From assembly GCF_900110265.1 (NCBI RefSeq), contig NZ_FODB01000029.1, positions 1-43,732 on the forward strand: 43,732 nucleotides of DNA. The letters run 5' to 3'. The notes below the pieces were generated by a model, which searched no databases, was not told the origin of the DNA, and saw nothing but the letters and a program-made list of their open reading frames with translations. Both the position numbers and the translations under genes were made by a program. Shown here piece after piece: positions 17,175 to 28,593 of this stretch (the first letter of the stretch is position 1; the number at the start of each line of letters is the position of its first letter). Source of the DNA: Vreelandella aquamarina. Its GTDB lineage: Bacteria > Pseudomonadota > Gammaproteobacteria > Pseudomonadales > Halomonadaceae.

Positions 17175-18841
17175 GGTGCTTCCTCCTGAGTGTGCGGGCA
17201 GCGGGCAATCGCCACCCCAAACGGCGGCAGTGTCAGCGTACCTGCTTGCCACTCGCCGTTTAGCCACTTAGGCGCATCCCCCAGCGCTTCAGCACCCTCG
17301 GGAGCCGGGCGGGTCACGGTTTGATCGCTAAAGTTCAGGGCCACCAGCAGGCGTGTTTGCTGATAGGTGCGCTCCAAGCAAAGCACCTCGTCGCGTACCG
17401 GGTGATAGCGCACGTCGCCTTTAACCAGCGCAGGCTGCGTGCGGCGGAAGGCTAAAAAAGCTCGGTAGGCATTGAGCAGCGAATCGGCATCCTGCTCTTG
17501 CTGGTCCACCGCCAAACTTGCGTGGGAATCGGGCACCGGCAGCCAGGGAGTAGCACTGCTAAAGCCCGCATGGCGGGCGTCCGCCTGCCAGGGGTGCGGG
17601 GTGCGGCAGCCATCGCGGCCTTTATAGGCAGGCCAGAAGGTGATGCCCGCCGGATCGACAAGCTGCTCGAAGGTCAGCTCCGCCTCGGGCAGACCCAGCT
17701 CTTCGCCCTGATAGAGGCATACGCTGCCCCGCTGGCTGAACAGGAACACCAAATAGAGGCGCAGCTTCTCCAGCTGCCCTTCCGCCTGCCAGCGAGTTGC
17801 TAGCCGCGTTACGTCGTGATTTCCCAACGCCCAGCAGGGCCAGCCATCGCCAATGCGCGCTTCCATTTCAGTAAGCGTTTCGTGCAAATAGCCGGGGTCG
17901 GCTTTATCGGTCAGCAGGTTGAACGAGTAGCACATGTGCAGCCGCTTGCCGCCCTGGGAGTACTCCGCCATCACGCCGAGCGCGTCATCGTCGCCCACTT
18001 CGCCCACGCTGGTGGTGCCGGGGTACTCATCCAGCAGCGCCCGCAGCCGCTCCAGAAACAGCAGATTTTCCGGCTGGGTTTTGTCGTATTGGTGGAGCTG
18101 ATAGCCGTAGGGGTTATCAGGGCGAACGCCCAGGAAGCTCTCGATAATTTCCTGGCGCGGCGGGTTGTCTTTTAACTCGCCGTGGGTGCAGAAATTCACC
18201 GCATCCAGCCGGAAGCCATCCACGCCGCGCTCCAACCAGAAGCGCACCTCTTCCAGCATGGCGTCGACTACCGCAGGGGTGCGGAAGTTAAGGTCCGGCT
18301 GGCTGGCCAGGAAGTTATGCAGATAGTACTGGCAGCGGCGGGTATCCCACTGCCACGCGCTGCCGCCGAATACCGACTGCCAGTTGGTGGGCGGCGCGCC
18401 GTCGGGTTTGGGGTCGGCCCATACGTACCAGTCGGCTTTGGGGTTGTCGCGGCTTTGGCGGCTCTCTTCGAACCACGCGTGCTGGTCGGAGGTGTGGGAC
18501 ATCACCTGATCGATCGTCACTTTCAGCCCCCGCGCGTGGGCCGCTTCGACCAGGCGGTCGAAGTCTTCCAGCGTGCCGAACATGGGGTCGACATCGCGGT
18601 AGTTGCTGATGTCGTAGCCGAAATCTTTCATCGGCGAGGTAAAAAATGGCGAGAGCCAAATCGCATCGACGTTCAGTGAGGCGATGTAGTCGAGCTTATC
18701 GATTACCCCTTTCAAATCGCCAATGCCGTCGCCGTTACTATCCATAAAGCTGCGCGGGTAGATTTGGTAAATCACCGCGCCGCGCCACCAGTCTGCCCCC
18801 TGGCTGCCAACGTAGTGAGAAGTAGAAGGTGTCTGCATCAT
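17162..18841 (-). CDS. GH13 alpha-glucosidase (paralogue of HaG)
   Basis: A cytoplasmic GH13 (oligo-1,6-glucosidase/alpha-glucosidase type) enzyme of 559 residues from ATG 18841, without a signal peptide. Catalytic positions are D213 in GFRLDAVNF (nucleophile), E281 in SVGEVGDDD (acid/base) and D343 in LGNHDVTR. The residue after the nucleophile is Ala214. In this subfamily Ala or Thr there goes with alpha-1,4 preference and Val with alpha-1,6, so maltose-type substrates are predicted. It resembles the HaG-like gene at 26912 throughout its length. The frame opens at 18871, but AAGGA sites favour the twin ATGs at 18841/18838. It forms an operon with malK and has MalT-box-like motifs upstream. 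Confidence 0.92.
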   Translation of the reverse strand: MMQTPSTSHYVGSQGADWWRGAVIYQIYPRSFMDSNGDGIGDLKGVIDKLDYIASLNVDAIWLSPFFTSPMKDFGYDISNYRDVDPMFGTLEDFDRLVEAAHARGLKVTIDQVMSHTSDQHAWFEESRQSRDNPKADWYVWADPKPDGAPPTNWQSVFGGSAWQWDTRRCQYYLHNFLASQPDLNFRTPAVVDAMLEEVRFWLERGVDGFRLDAVNFCTHGELKDNPPRQEIIESFLGVRPDNPYGYQLHQYDKTQPENLLFLERLRALLDEYPGTTSVGEVGDDDALGVMAEYSQGGKRLHMCYSFNLLTDKADPGYLHETLTEMEARIGDGWPCWALGNHDVTRLATRWQAEGQLEKLRLYLVFLFSQRGSVCLYQGEELGLPEAELTFEQLVDPAGITFWPAYKGRDGCRTPHPWQADARHAGFSSATPWLPVPDSHASLAVDQQEQDADSLLNAYRAFLAFRRTQPALVKGDVRYHPVRDEVLCLERTYQQTRLLVALNFSDQTVTRPAPEGAEALGDAPKWLNGEWQAGTLTLPPFGVAIARCPHTQEEAPWDV

Positions 18842-18930
18842 GATCCTTGTCCTTGTTATTGCCGTCGGCATCTCGATGAATAGAGAGATGCCCCATAGTC
18901 GGCATGATGCAGGCTACGCCGCTCGATAGA

Positions 18931-18973
18931 ATCCTCCCCCACTGGGCATACCAGGCGTAGGCCCGGGGAGGAG
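18931..18973. promoter_or_regulatory. MalT-box-like pair upstream of GH13-malK
   Basis: ATCCTCCCCC (18931-18940, GGGGGAGGAT on the minus strand) and GGGGAGGAG (18965-18973) form an inverted pair in the 147 bp between the malT stop and the GH13 start. Both match the MalT box core GGGGAKGA. Confidence 0.55.
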
Positions 18974-18988
18974 TGGTCACACGGCGCC

Positions 18989-21709
18989 TTACTCCCCCTG
19001 GATATGCGCCAAGAGCTGTCCGGCCAGGGCAATGGCCTCGTCCCGGCGGCGGATATTCTGCTTTTGGTAGAGGCTGCGGATATGGGTTTTGATGGTGGTC
19101 GGTGCTACCGAGAGCTGCTCGGCAATCTGTTCGTTGGAGAGCCCGGCGTGAATCAGCCCCAGGATTTGCCATTCGCGGCGGGTCAGCGGCGAGGTGCGGA
19201 TCAGCTCTGGCACGTCGGGCCTCGCGACAATATCCGCGATGACCGTTTCATCCAGCATTAAGCGTCGGGCGCAGCCGAAATCCTTCTGTTGGCCCGCCAG
19301 CGCCAACAGCCGCTCTGCCCTCGCCTGCTCTAAAGCCGCTAGCGTGCCGCTGGCGAGTAAGCCGTTGAGCAGTTCCCCAAGCGGTTTCCCCAAGCGCAGA
19401 AAACTGCCTACCAGCGCGGTACGGGAAGCCAAGCTGAGCGCTTGATGCATGTGGTGGCGGGCTTGCGTCTCCTGGCCAGCCGACCACGCAGCGGCCGCGA
19501 GGCAGAGCTGATTGCGGTTGGCATCGGTAACCAGCCCTAGTCTTTGAGTATGCACTTCGAGCGCTTCCAGAAGCGTGCGGGCCTCCTCGCACTGGCCCAA
19601 CAGCGTGAGCGCTCGGGCGTGGTTGCGCACGTTGCATTGGGCAAAGTGGTTGGTGGCCCCTTCGGTAACGGGAGCGGGCGCTTCTTGGCGCCAGCGCTCT
19701 ACCGCGTCGAGGTCTTGCGTGGAGTGCCACCAGGCCAGCAGCGTGGCGTGGGCATTGGCCACCCAGTCGATATGGTAATCGCCTTCGGCGAGGATTTTAC
19801 GCAACCGCCGGATATGGTCGGCGCACTGGGCCTGATCGCCACGACTCTGGGCAATTTTGGCCAGTTGAATATGGCACTGCAGCGTCCAGCGCTCGCCCTG
19901 GTTATCCAGCACGGCAATGCCTTTCAGCGCGGCCTGCTCGGCTTCATCCAGGCGGTGCCACTCCCAGAGCACCTGGCTGCGAATCCGGTAGAGAAATTCC
20001 GCCACGGGCAGGTGCTCAAGCTCTGCTCGCTCCAGGTGGGCAAAGGCGCGTTCTTGAATATCGTAGGCAGCCTGCAAGCGCCCCTGGGCCACCAGCGTTT
20101 CCGACTGATGGCAGAACGACCACAGCAGCAGCTGATGATCCTCACGCTGACGTGCCAGACGCTCCACCTCGCGCACCCGCTGCAGCGACTCATCCAGATA
20201 GCCCAGCACAAAGCGCGCCTCGCTCAAAATGGCTGTCGCGGTCAGCGGTGTGGAGGCTAAATAGCGGGCGGGCACGGCCAGCGCCTGTTCGGCGAGCGGA
20301 GCGGCACGCTCGGCGTTGCCTTGATTGATCGCTAACTGGGCACGCAGGGTGGCAAACTCCGCGCTCAACACCTGCCACTCGGGCACCTCAAGCTGCGCTT
20401 CGATCCAGCTAATCACCCGTGCGGTGATATCAAACTGAAACTGCGCGTGGGATACCCAGCCGTAAAGCAGCACCAGCTCTGGGCGTGTCGAGATTTGCGG
20501 CTCCCCCAGCAACCCAAGCCCTTGAGCCAGCAGCGCGTAGGCCCCGCTGGCAAGCAGTGCAGGCCCTTGAGAAACCAGCAGGCTAGCCACATCGCCAGGC
20601 GATTCGGCCAAAATGGCTTGTCGCAGCGCCATTACCGGGTCGTTGAGTGCTAGCCAGGCTTGGCTGGCCCGCTGGTGCAGCGTGCGCTGGGTGGCCAAGC
20701 TTAGCTCGTGACGGCGGTGGCGCAGGTACTCACCAAACAGCCGTTGAAAGCGGTACCACTGAGCGTGAGGGTCGGGCCGCTCGATAAATAGCCCCGCCTG
20801 TTCAAAGGCTTCCAACCGCTGGGTAAGCCGCTCGCCCTCCAGTAGGCGCGCCATCAATTCAGGGGTAAAGCGCTCCAGCACTCCAAGCTGCAGCAGGAGT
20901 TCACGCTCTTCAGGGGGCAGCGCCTCGGCCAGCCGTTCATCGAACCACGCCACGAAATCGGGATGACCGCCGTTTAGCCGCTCGACCAGCGCATCGAATC
21001 CCGCGCGGGTCGTCGTACGCTCCACCAGCCAGTTCAGGGCCATCACCCAGCCGCCGCTTCGACGCAGCGCCCGCTCCAGGCTCACCCGAGTAGGCGGAAA
21101 ACTGAGCTGCTCGGCGCAGAGAGTTTGCGCCTCTTCGCTATCGAAGGCCAGGGCGCTAAGGTCGATCTCTTCAAGCTCGCCGCGTAACCGCAGGCTGGCA
21201 AGGCCCAACGCAGGGCGGGAGCGGCTGGCCAGCGTTAAGGTCAGCCAGGGTGGCTGGTGGCGTAGCCAGTGGGCCAGCCCGGCTAAAATATCGGGATGGG
21301 TAAGGTGCTCAAACTCATCCACCACCAACCGGCAGGCTGCGCGCTGTTCAGGCAGCTCGGCCAGCCAGCGCTCCAACTGCTCAACACACTCTTGCTCATC
21401 GCACTCTGCCCCTTCGGCCAAAGGCGACAGCGGCGTATGGTCGCCTAGCAGCGACTGGATGGCCGCTTGCCAGTAGCTCAAAAAGCGCTCGGGCTGGTTA
21501 TCGCGCTGATCCAAACGCAGCCAGGCCGCCTCTTGTTCCAGGGCGGGTAGGCGTTCAGCCAGCAGCGTGGTTTTGCCATACCCCGAAGGCGCTTGCACGA
21601 CCAGCAAGCGTATCCGCTCGTTCAACGCGAAGAAATCGTTCAGGCGCGGCCTTGCCACGACGCTCAGTGGCAGCGGCGGTGCTTTTAGCTTTTCTTGAAG
21701 CAGCGGCAT
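18989..21709 (-). CDS. malT: MalT-type transcriptional activator (LuxR-type STAND ATPase)
   Basis: A 906-residue regulator with MalT architecture: N-terminal ATPase with Walker A APSGYGKTT (40-48) and Walker B CRLVVDEFEH (D131, E132), the ASRSRPAL segment, a long TPR-like helical sensor region, and a C-terminal LuxR helix-turn-helix (PLTRREWQILGLIHAGLSNEQ, then IAEQLSVAPTTIKTHIRSLY). E. coli MalT (901 residues) is activated by maltotriose and ATP and binds GGGGAKGA boxes. Such boxes occur at malE and at the GH13-malK unit just downstream. SD AGGAGA precedes ATG 21709. An 8-bp inverted repeat lies 28 bp upstream. Confidence 0.87.
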   Translation of the reverse strand: MPLLQEKLKAPPLPLSVVARPRLNDFFALNERIRLLVVQAPSGYGKTTLLAERLPALEQEAAWLRLDQRDNQPERFLSYWQAAIQSLLGDHTPLSPLAEGAECDEQECVEQLERWLAELPEQRAACRLVVDEFEHLTHPDILAGLAHWLRHQPPWLTLTLASRSRPALGLASLRLRGELEEIDLSALAFDSEEAQTLCAEQLSFPPTRVSLERALRRSGGWVMALNWLVERTTTRAGFDALVERLNGGHPDFVAWFDERLAEALPPEERELLLQLGVLERFTPELMARLLEGERLTQRLEAFEQAGLFIERPDPHAQWYRFQRLFGEYLRHRRHELSLATQRTLHQRASQAWLALNDPVMALRQAILAESPGDVASLLVSQGPALLASGAYALLAQGLGLLGEPQISTRPELVLLYGWVSHAQFQFDITARVISWIEAQLEVPEWQVLSAEFATLRAQLAINQGNAERAAPLAEQALAVPARYLASTPLTATAILSEARFVLGYLDESLQRVREVERLARQREDHQLLLWSFCHQSETLVAQGRLQAAYDIQERAFAHLERAELEHLPVAEFLYRIRSQVLWEWHRLDEAEQAALKGIAVLDNQGERWTLQCHIQLAKIAQSRGDQAQCADHIRRLRKILAEGDYHIDWVANAHATLLAWWHSTQDLDAVERWRQEAPAPVTEGATNHFAQCNVRNHARALTLLGQCEEARTLLEALEVHTQRLGLVTDANRNQLCLAAAAWSAGQETQARHHMHQALSLASRTALVGSFLRLGKPLGELLNGLLASGTLAALEQARAERLLALAGQQKDFGCARRLMLDETVIADIVARPDVPELIRTSPLTRREWQILGLIHAGLSNEQIAEQLSVAPTTIKTHIRSLYQKQNIRRRDEAIALAGQLLAHIQGE

Positions 21710-21736
21710 GGCCCTCTCCTTTCACTACCCAAAACC

Positions 21737-21757
21737 TAGCCTAGTAAACCTAGGCTA
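21737..21757. promoter_or_regulatory. Inverted repeat in the malT leader
   Basis: TAGCCTAG and CTAGGCTA are perfect 8-bp arms with a 5-bp spacer, between the malT start and the porin terminator. It could be an operator or a small leader hairpin. No known motif was recognised. Confidence 0.5.
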
Positions 21758-21759
21758 AT

Positions 21760-21784
21760 AAAAAGCCCGCGACGAATCGCGGGC
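21760..21784 (-). terminator. Terminator of the porin gene
   Basis: Read on the minus strand, stem GCCCGCGA/TCGCGGGC with a 4-nt loop (21765-21784) is followed by five T. It is 59 bp past the restored porin stop and separates the porin from malT. Confidence 0.9.
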
Positions 21785-21842
21785 AATCAGCATTGGTGAA
21801 ACAAACGTATCAATAACAGCCTTGCTAGTGAGTGGTTCGCCC

Positions 21843-23509
<1,667 letters not shown>

Positions 23510-23643
23510 CTAGTAAACCAACAAGCTTTTACTAATTATCGACCAATGTCTAAAGCACTATTTATCTTAGAGAAACCGAATTGAAATAGATTAGACAAAA
23601 GTCTCTATTGAACTTCACGACGACAGACGGCTAACTGGCAGCG

Positions 23644-23661
23644 TACTTAATCGTTTAAGTA
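23644..23661. promoter_or_regulatory. LacI-family operator on the ABC-operon side
   Basis: TACTTAATCGTTTAAGTA is an 18-bp near-perfect palindrome 60 bp before the binding-protein start. Its core CTTAATCGTTTAAG is identical to that of the GH32 operator at 8126. Confidence 0.77.
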
Positions 23662-23721
23662 GGCGCTACAAGCGCTCTGATCCCCCATCACCCACAACAA
23701 TAAACGCCGAGGAACGCCGTA

Positions 23722-24993
23722 ATGAAAAAGACACTACTCACTTCAGCTATCGCTTTGGCCAGTCTTGCCAGTACCACCGGGTCTGCCCAGGCGGTCGAAC
23801 TGACGATTTCCTGTGGTGCGGTTGGTGCAGAGTTGACCCTTTGCCAAGAAGGCGTGCGCGCTTGGGAAGAGAAAACCGGCCACAGCGTCGATGTGGTTTC
23901 AACGCCCAACTCATCCACTGAGCGCCTGTCTCTCTATCAACAAATTCTCTCCGCCAACTCCAGCGATATCGATGTGATGCAAATCGACGTGGTGTGGCCC
24001 GGCCTGCTGGCCAACCACCTGTTCGATCTTCGCGAGGTATTGGGTGACGACGCAGCCGCGGGCCATTTCGAGACGATCGTGGTCAACAACACCATCGATG
24101 ATCGTCTGGTCGCCATGCCGTGGTTTACCGATGCGGGGGTGCTTTACTACCGGGAAGACCTGTTGGAAAAGCATGGCCACGAGGTGCCCACCACGTGGCA
24201 AGACCTGACTGAGATTGCGCGCGATATTCAAAACGCTGAGCGTGAAGCGGGCAACAGCCGCATGCAGGGCTTCGTATTCCAAGGGCGCGCCTATGAAGGG
24301 CTGACCGTCAACGCCTTGGAATGGGTCGCCAGCTTTGGCGGCGGTACCGTGGTCGATAATGACGGCGAAGTGACCATCAACAACGAGCGCGCTGCCCAAG
24401 CGTTGGATCTGGCCGCCTCTTGGATCGGTGACATCTCCCCGGAAGGCGTGCTGAACTACACCGAAGAGGAAGCACGGGGTGTTTTCCAGGGCGGCAATGC
24501 CGTCTTCATGCGCAACTGGCCTTACGCCTGGGCGCTGGCCCAAAGCGATGACAGCGACGTGCGCGGCAAAGTAGGCGTCGTGCAGCTGCCTGCTGGCGGT
24601 GAAGAGGGCCAAAGCGCTGCGGGCCTGGGCGGCTGGAACCTGGCCGTGTCGCGCTACAGCGAGCATCCTGACATTGCGGCGGATTTGGTGGCTTACCTGA
24701 CCGGTGAAGAAGAGCAGAAACGTCGCGCCATTCAGGCGTCCTACAACCCCACCATCGATGCGCTCTACCAGGACCAGGAAGTACTGGAAGCGGTGCCCTT
24801 CTTCGGCACGCTCTACGACACGTTCACCAATGCCGTCGCGCGTCCGTCTGCACCTACCGGCGGTGCCTATGGCCGGGTCAGCAACGCCTTCTTTAGCACC
24901 TCTCATGACGTGCTGTCCGGCACCAAAGATGGCGCTCAAGCCGTCGCTGACCTTGAAGGCGAATTGCTGCGCCTGAAGCGTCGCAACTGGTAA
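23722..24993 (+). CDS. Alpha-glucoside ABC transporter, periplasmic binding protein
   Basis: A 423-residue extracellular solute-binding protein (family 1) like those of trehalose/maltose/sucrose importers (AglE, ThuE). The signal peptide MKKTLLTSAIALASLASTTG is probably cut after AQA at residue 24, and no lipobox is seen. Characteristic stretches are SSDIDVMQIDVVWPGLLANH, LVAMPWFTDAGVLYYREDLL and GGWNLAVSRYS. It heads a five-gene operon with two permeases, the HaG-like glucosidase and an ATPase, so the cargo is probably an alpha-glucoside such as maltose, trehalose or sucrose. SD GAGG lies ten bases before ATG 23722. A LacI-type operator lies 60 bp upstream. Confidence 0.9.
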   Translation: MKKTLLTSAIALASLASTTGSAQAVELTISCGAVGAELTLCQEGVRAWEEKTGHSVDVVSTPNSSTERLSLYQQILSANSSDIDVMQIDVVWPGLLANHLFDLREVLGDDAAAGHFETIVVNNTIDDRLVAMPWFTDAGVLYYREDLLEKHGHEVPTTWQDLTEIARDIQNAEREAGNSRMQGFVFQGRAYEGLTVNALEWVASFGGGTVVDNDGEVTINNERAAQALDLAASWIGDISPEGVLNYTEEEARGVFQGGNAVFMRNWPYAWALAQSDDSDVRGKVGVVQLPAGGEEGQSAAGLGGWNLAVSRYSEHPDIAADLVAYLTGEEEQKRRAIQASYNPTIDALYQDQEVLEAVPFFGTLYDTFTNAVARPSAPTGGAYGRVSNAFFSTSHDVLSGTKDGAQAVADLEGELLRLKRRNW

Positions 24994-25007
24994 ACGCGGA
25001 GACACCT

Positions 25008-25999
25008 ATGTCGAGCTCTTCTCACCACTCTCACCAAAACGCGCCCCTCGGGGCGCGTTCCGCCACGCCAGCGCGGCGGCAACGGGGTACCAAGGTCCGC
25101 CGCCAACGCGTCAAGGCGGCGTGGCTGTTCTTAGCCCCCATGCTGATTGCCCTCACGCTGGTGGCGGGCTGGCCGTTACTTCGCACCTTCTTTCTCAGCT
25201 TTACCGATGCGTCGCTGTCCGATTTAGGCGCCGCAAACCTGATTGGCTTTGAAAACTATCTGGTTTACGACAACGGCCGCTGGTTTGGCGTGCTAGCCGA
25301 CCCGGTATGGTGGCAGTCCGTGTGGAACACGGTCTACTTCTCGGTCGTTTCCGTTTCGCTGGAAGTAGTGTTTGGCGTCATCGTGGCGCTGATTCTGAAC
25401 GCAGAATTTAAAGGCCGTGTGATTGTTCGTGCGGCGGTCCTCATCCCTTGGGCCATCCCCACCATTGTCTCAGCCCAGATGTGGGCGTGGATGCTGAATG
25501 ATCAGTTCGGCATCATCAACCACCTGCTGATGGTGGTTGGCATTATTGATAATCCCATCGCCTGGACAGCCAGCGCCACCTACTCCATGTGGGCGGTCAT
25601 TATGGTTGACGTTTGGAAGACCATTCCTTTCGTCGCGCTGCTGGTGTTAGCCGCGCTGCAAATGCTGCCTAAAGATTGCTATGAAGCTGCCGAGGTGGAT
25701 GGCATTCATCCGGTACGCGTGTTCTTCAAGGTTACGCTGCCACTGATCACACCCGCGCTGATGGTGGCGGTCATCTTCCGCCTGCTGGATGCCCTGCGCG
25801 TATTCGACGTGATTTATGTGTTGACCTCCAACTCCACCAGCACGATGTCGATGTCGGTGTATGCGCGCCAGCAGCTCGTCGAATTCCAGGACGTCGGCTA
25901 CGGCAGTGCGGCCTCTACGCTGCTGTTCTTGATCATCGCGCTGGCTACCGTTGCCTACCTCTATATCGGCCGCAAACAGATCCAATTGGGAGGTGACTG

Positions 26000-26000
<1 letters not shown>
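25008..26000 (+). CDS. Alpha-glucoside ABC transporter permease 1
   Basis: A 330-residue BPD_transp_1 permease of the MalF/ThuF type but without the large P2 loop. About six membrane segments begin at AAWLFLAPMLIALTLVAGWP (residue 38), after a basic N-terminal tail. The EAA loop reads EAAEVDGIHPVRVFFKVTLPLI. SD GGAG precedes ATG 25008. A strong 10-bp hairpin lies in codons 11-18. The stop overlaps the next gene start by one base. It pairs with the following permease in one heterodimeric channel. Confidence 0.92.
25038..25059 (+). repeat. Strong hairpin in the 5' coding region of permease 1
   Basis: AACGCGCCCC and GGGGCGCGTT are perfect 10-bp arms around a 2-nt loop, about 30 nt into the permease ORF. 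It could lower permease translation relative to the binding protein or stabilise the upstream message. Confidence 0.7.
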
Positions 26001-26842
<842 letters not shown>

Positions 26843-26911
26843 GCCCCTGCGCAATAACGCCTCTATGAATTCGCTGATAAACCTCAGCAACCGTTTTTAA
26901 GGAACTAAGTA

Positions 26912-28528
26912 ATGCAAGACAACATGATGTGGTGGCGCGGCGGTGTAATCTATCAAATTTACCCGCGCAGCTTTTTAGATAGCCGTGGCGACGGCGTAGG
27001 CGATCTGAACGGCATCACCGAAAAGCTGGATTACGTGGCCTCCCTCAACGTGGACGGCATCTGGCTATCGCCCTTCTTTACTTCTCCGATGCTCGACTTT
27101 GGCTACGACGTGAGCGACTACCGCGACGTAGACCCGATGTTCGGCACGCTGGAAGACTTCAAGGCGCTGCTGGAAAAAGCCCATTCGCTGGGCTTGAAAG
27201 TGATGATCGACCAAGTGATCAGCCATACCTCCGATCAGCACCCCTGGTTCCAGGAGAGCCGCCAGGATCGCACCAATCCTAAAGCCGACTGGTTTGTGTG
27301 GGCCGACCCGAAACCCGACGGCACGCCGCCCAACAACTGGCTGTCGATCTTTGGCGGCTCGGCGTGGACCTTCGACTCCCGCCGCCAGCAGTACTATCTG
27401 CACAACTTCCTGACCAGCCAGCCGGACGTCAACTTCCACAACCCGGAAGCGCGTCAGGCACAGCTCGACAACATGCGTTTCTGGCTGGATTTGGGTGTCG
27501 ACGGTTTCCGCTTGGATACGGTCAACTTCTACTTCCACGATGCCGAGCTGCGGGACAACCCGCCGGTACCGAAAGGCGAAGCCAAAACCCTGGGCGCCCC
27601 GGAAGCAAACCCCTATACCTGGCAGCGCCATGTCTACGACCTCAGCCGCCCGGAAAACCTGGACTTCCTCAAAGACCTCCGTGCGCTGATGGATGAGTAC
27701 CCCGGCACCACCACCGTAGGTGAAATTGGCGACGATAACCCGCTAGAGCGCATGGCCGAGTACACCGCCGGTGGCGATAAGCTGCATATGGCGTACACCT
27801 TCGACCTGCTCAACATGCCCCACTCCGCCAGCTACCTGCGCGAAGTGATTGAACGCTTCCAGCGCTTAGCAGGCGACGCTTGGCCCTGCTGGGCAACCTC
27901 CAACCACGATGTGGTGCGTAGCGCGACTCGCTGGGGGGCTGACGAAGACCCCAACGCCTACCCGAAAGTGATGCTGGCCATGCTGTTCTCACTGCGCGGC
28001 AGCGTGTGCCTGTACCAAGGCGAAGAGCTGGGCCTGCCGGAAGCGGACGTGCCCTTCGAGCGCATTCAAGACCCCTACGGCAAAGTGCTGTGGCCTGAGT
28101 TTAAAGGCCGCGACGGCTGCCGCACGCCCATGCCGTGGACCGACGGCGAACAGGGCGGCTTCTCTCCGATGGAACCGTGGCTGCCCATGGAAGCTCGTCA
28201 CTTGGATTTGGCGGTGAGCCGCCAGCAGGATGACCCCAACGCCACGCTCAACACCGTACGCGCCCTGCTAGCGTTCCGCCGCAGCCAACCGGCCATGTTC
28301 GATGGCGACTTGGCACTGGTAGACGTTGGCGAGGAGCTACTTGGCTTTACCCGTCAAAAAGGCGACGAGACCCTGCTGTGCGTGTTCAACCTGACCGGGC
28401 AAGAGCAGCAAACCACCCTGCCTGTGGAGGTCGCCAGCGACTTGCCGGTCGCCCACTTTACCGCCACGCGAGACGGCAGCACGCTCACGCTGCCCGCGTA
28501 CCAAGCCGCCTTTATGCAGGTTGCCTAA
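26912..28528 (+). CDS. GH13 alpha-glucosidase (HaG-like)
   Basis: A 538-residue cytoplasmic GH13 exo-glucosidase. From memory it is nearly identical to Halomonas sp. H11 HaG, which hydrolyses maltose, sucrose and aryl alpha-glucosides. Catalytic residues fall exactly at HaG positions: D202 in GFRLDTVNF, E271 in TVGEIGDDN and D333 in TSNHDVVR. Thr203, next to the nucleophile, is the residue type associated with alpha-1,4 rather than alpha-1,6 specificity. SD AAGGA precedes ATG 26912. It lies inside the ABC operon, so it would cleave the imported alpha-glucosides directly. Confidence 0.97.
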   Translation: MQDNMMWWRGGVIYQIYPRSFLDSRGDGVGDLNGITEKLDYVASLNVDGIWLSPFFTSPMLDFGYDVSDYRDVDPMFGTLEDFKALLEKAHSLGLKVMIDQVISHTSDQHPWFQESRQDRTNPKADWFVWADPKPDGTPPNNWLSIFGGSAWTFDSRRQQYYLHNFLTSQPDVNFHNPEARQAQLDNMRFWLDLGVDGFRLDTVNFYFHDAELRDNPPVPKGEAKTLGAPEANPYTWQRHVYDLSRPENLDFLKDLRALMDEYPGTTTVGEIGDDNPLERMAEYTAGGDKLHMAYTFDLLNMPHSASYLREVIERFQRLAGDAWPCWATSNHDVVRSATRWGADEDPNAYPKVMLAMLFSLRGSVCLYQGEELGLPEADVPFERIQDPYGKVLWPEFKGRDGCRTPMPWTDGEQGGFSPMEPWLPMEARHLDLAVSRQQDDPNATLNTVRALLAFRRSQPAMFDGDLALVDVGEELLGFTRQKGDETLLCVFNLTGQEQQTTLPVEVASDLPVAHFTATRDGSTLTLPAYQAAFMQVA

Positions 28529-28593
28529 ACGCCGCCCATAACAGTTAATAACGATAGCCGACCCGCTCCGATCGAGGTCGGCAAGGAGTTACC

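Noticed and set aside
23911..25005. 364-codon minus-strand ORF opposite the second binding-protein gene
   Set aside because: Antisense shadow; the plus frame has a signal peptide, SD and binding-protein motifs.
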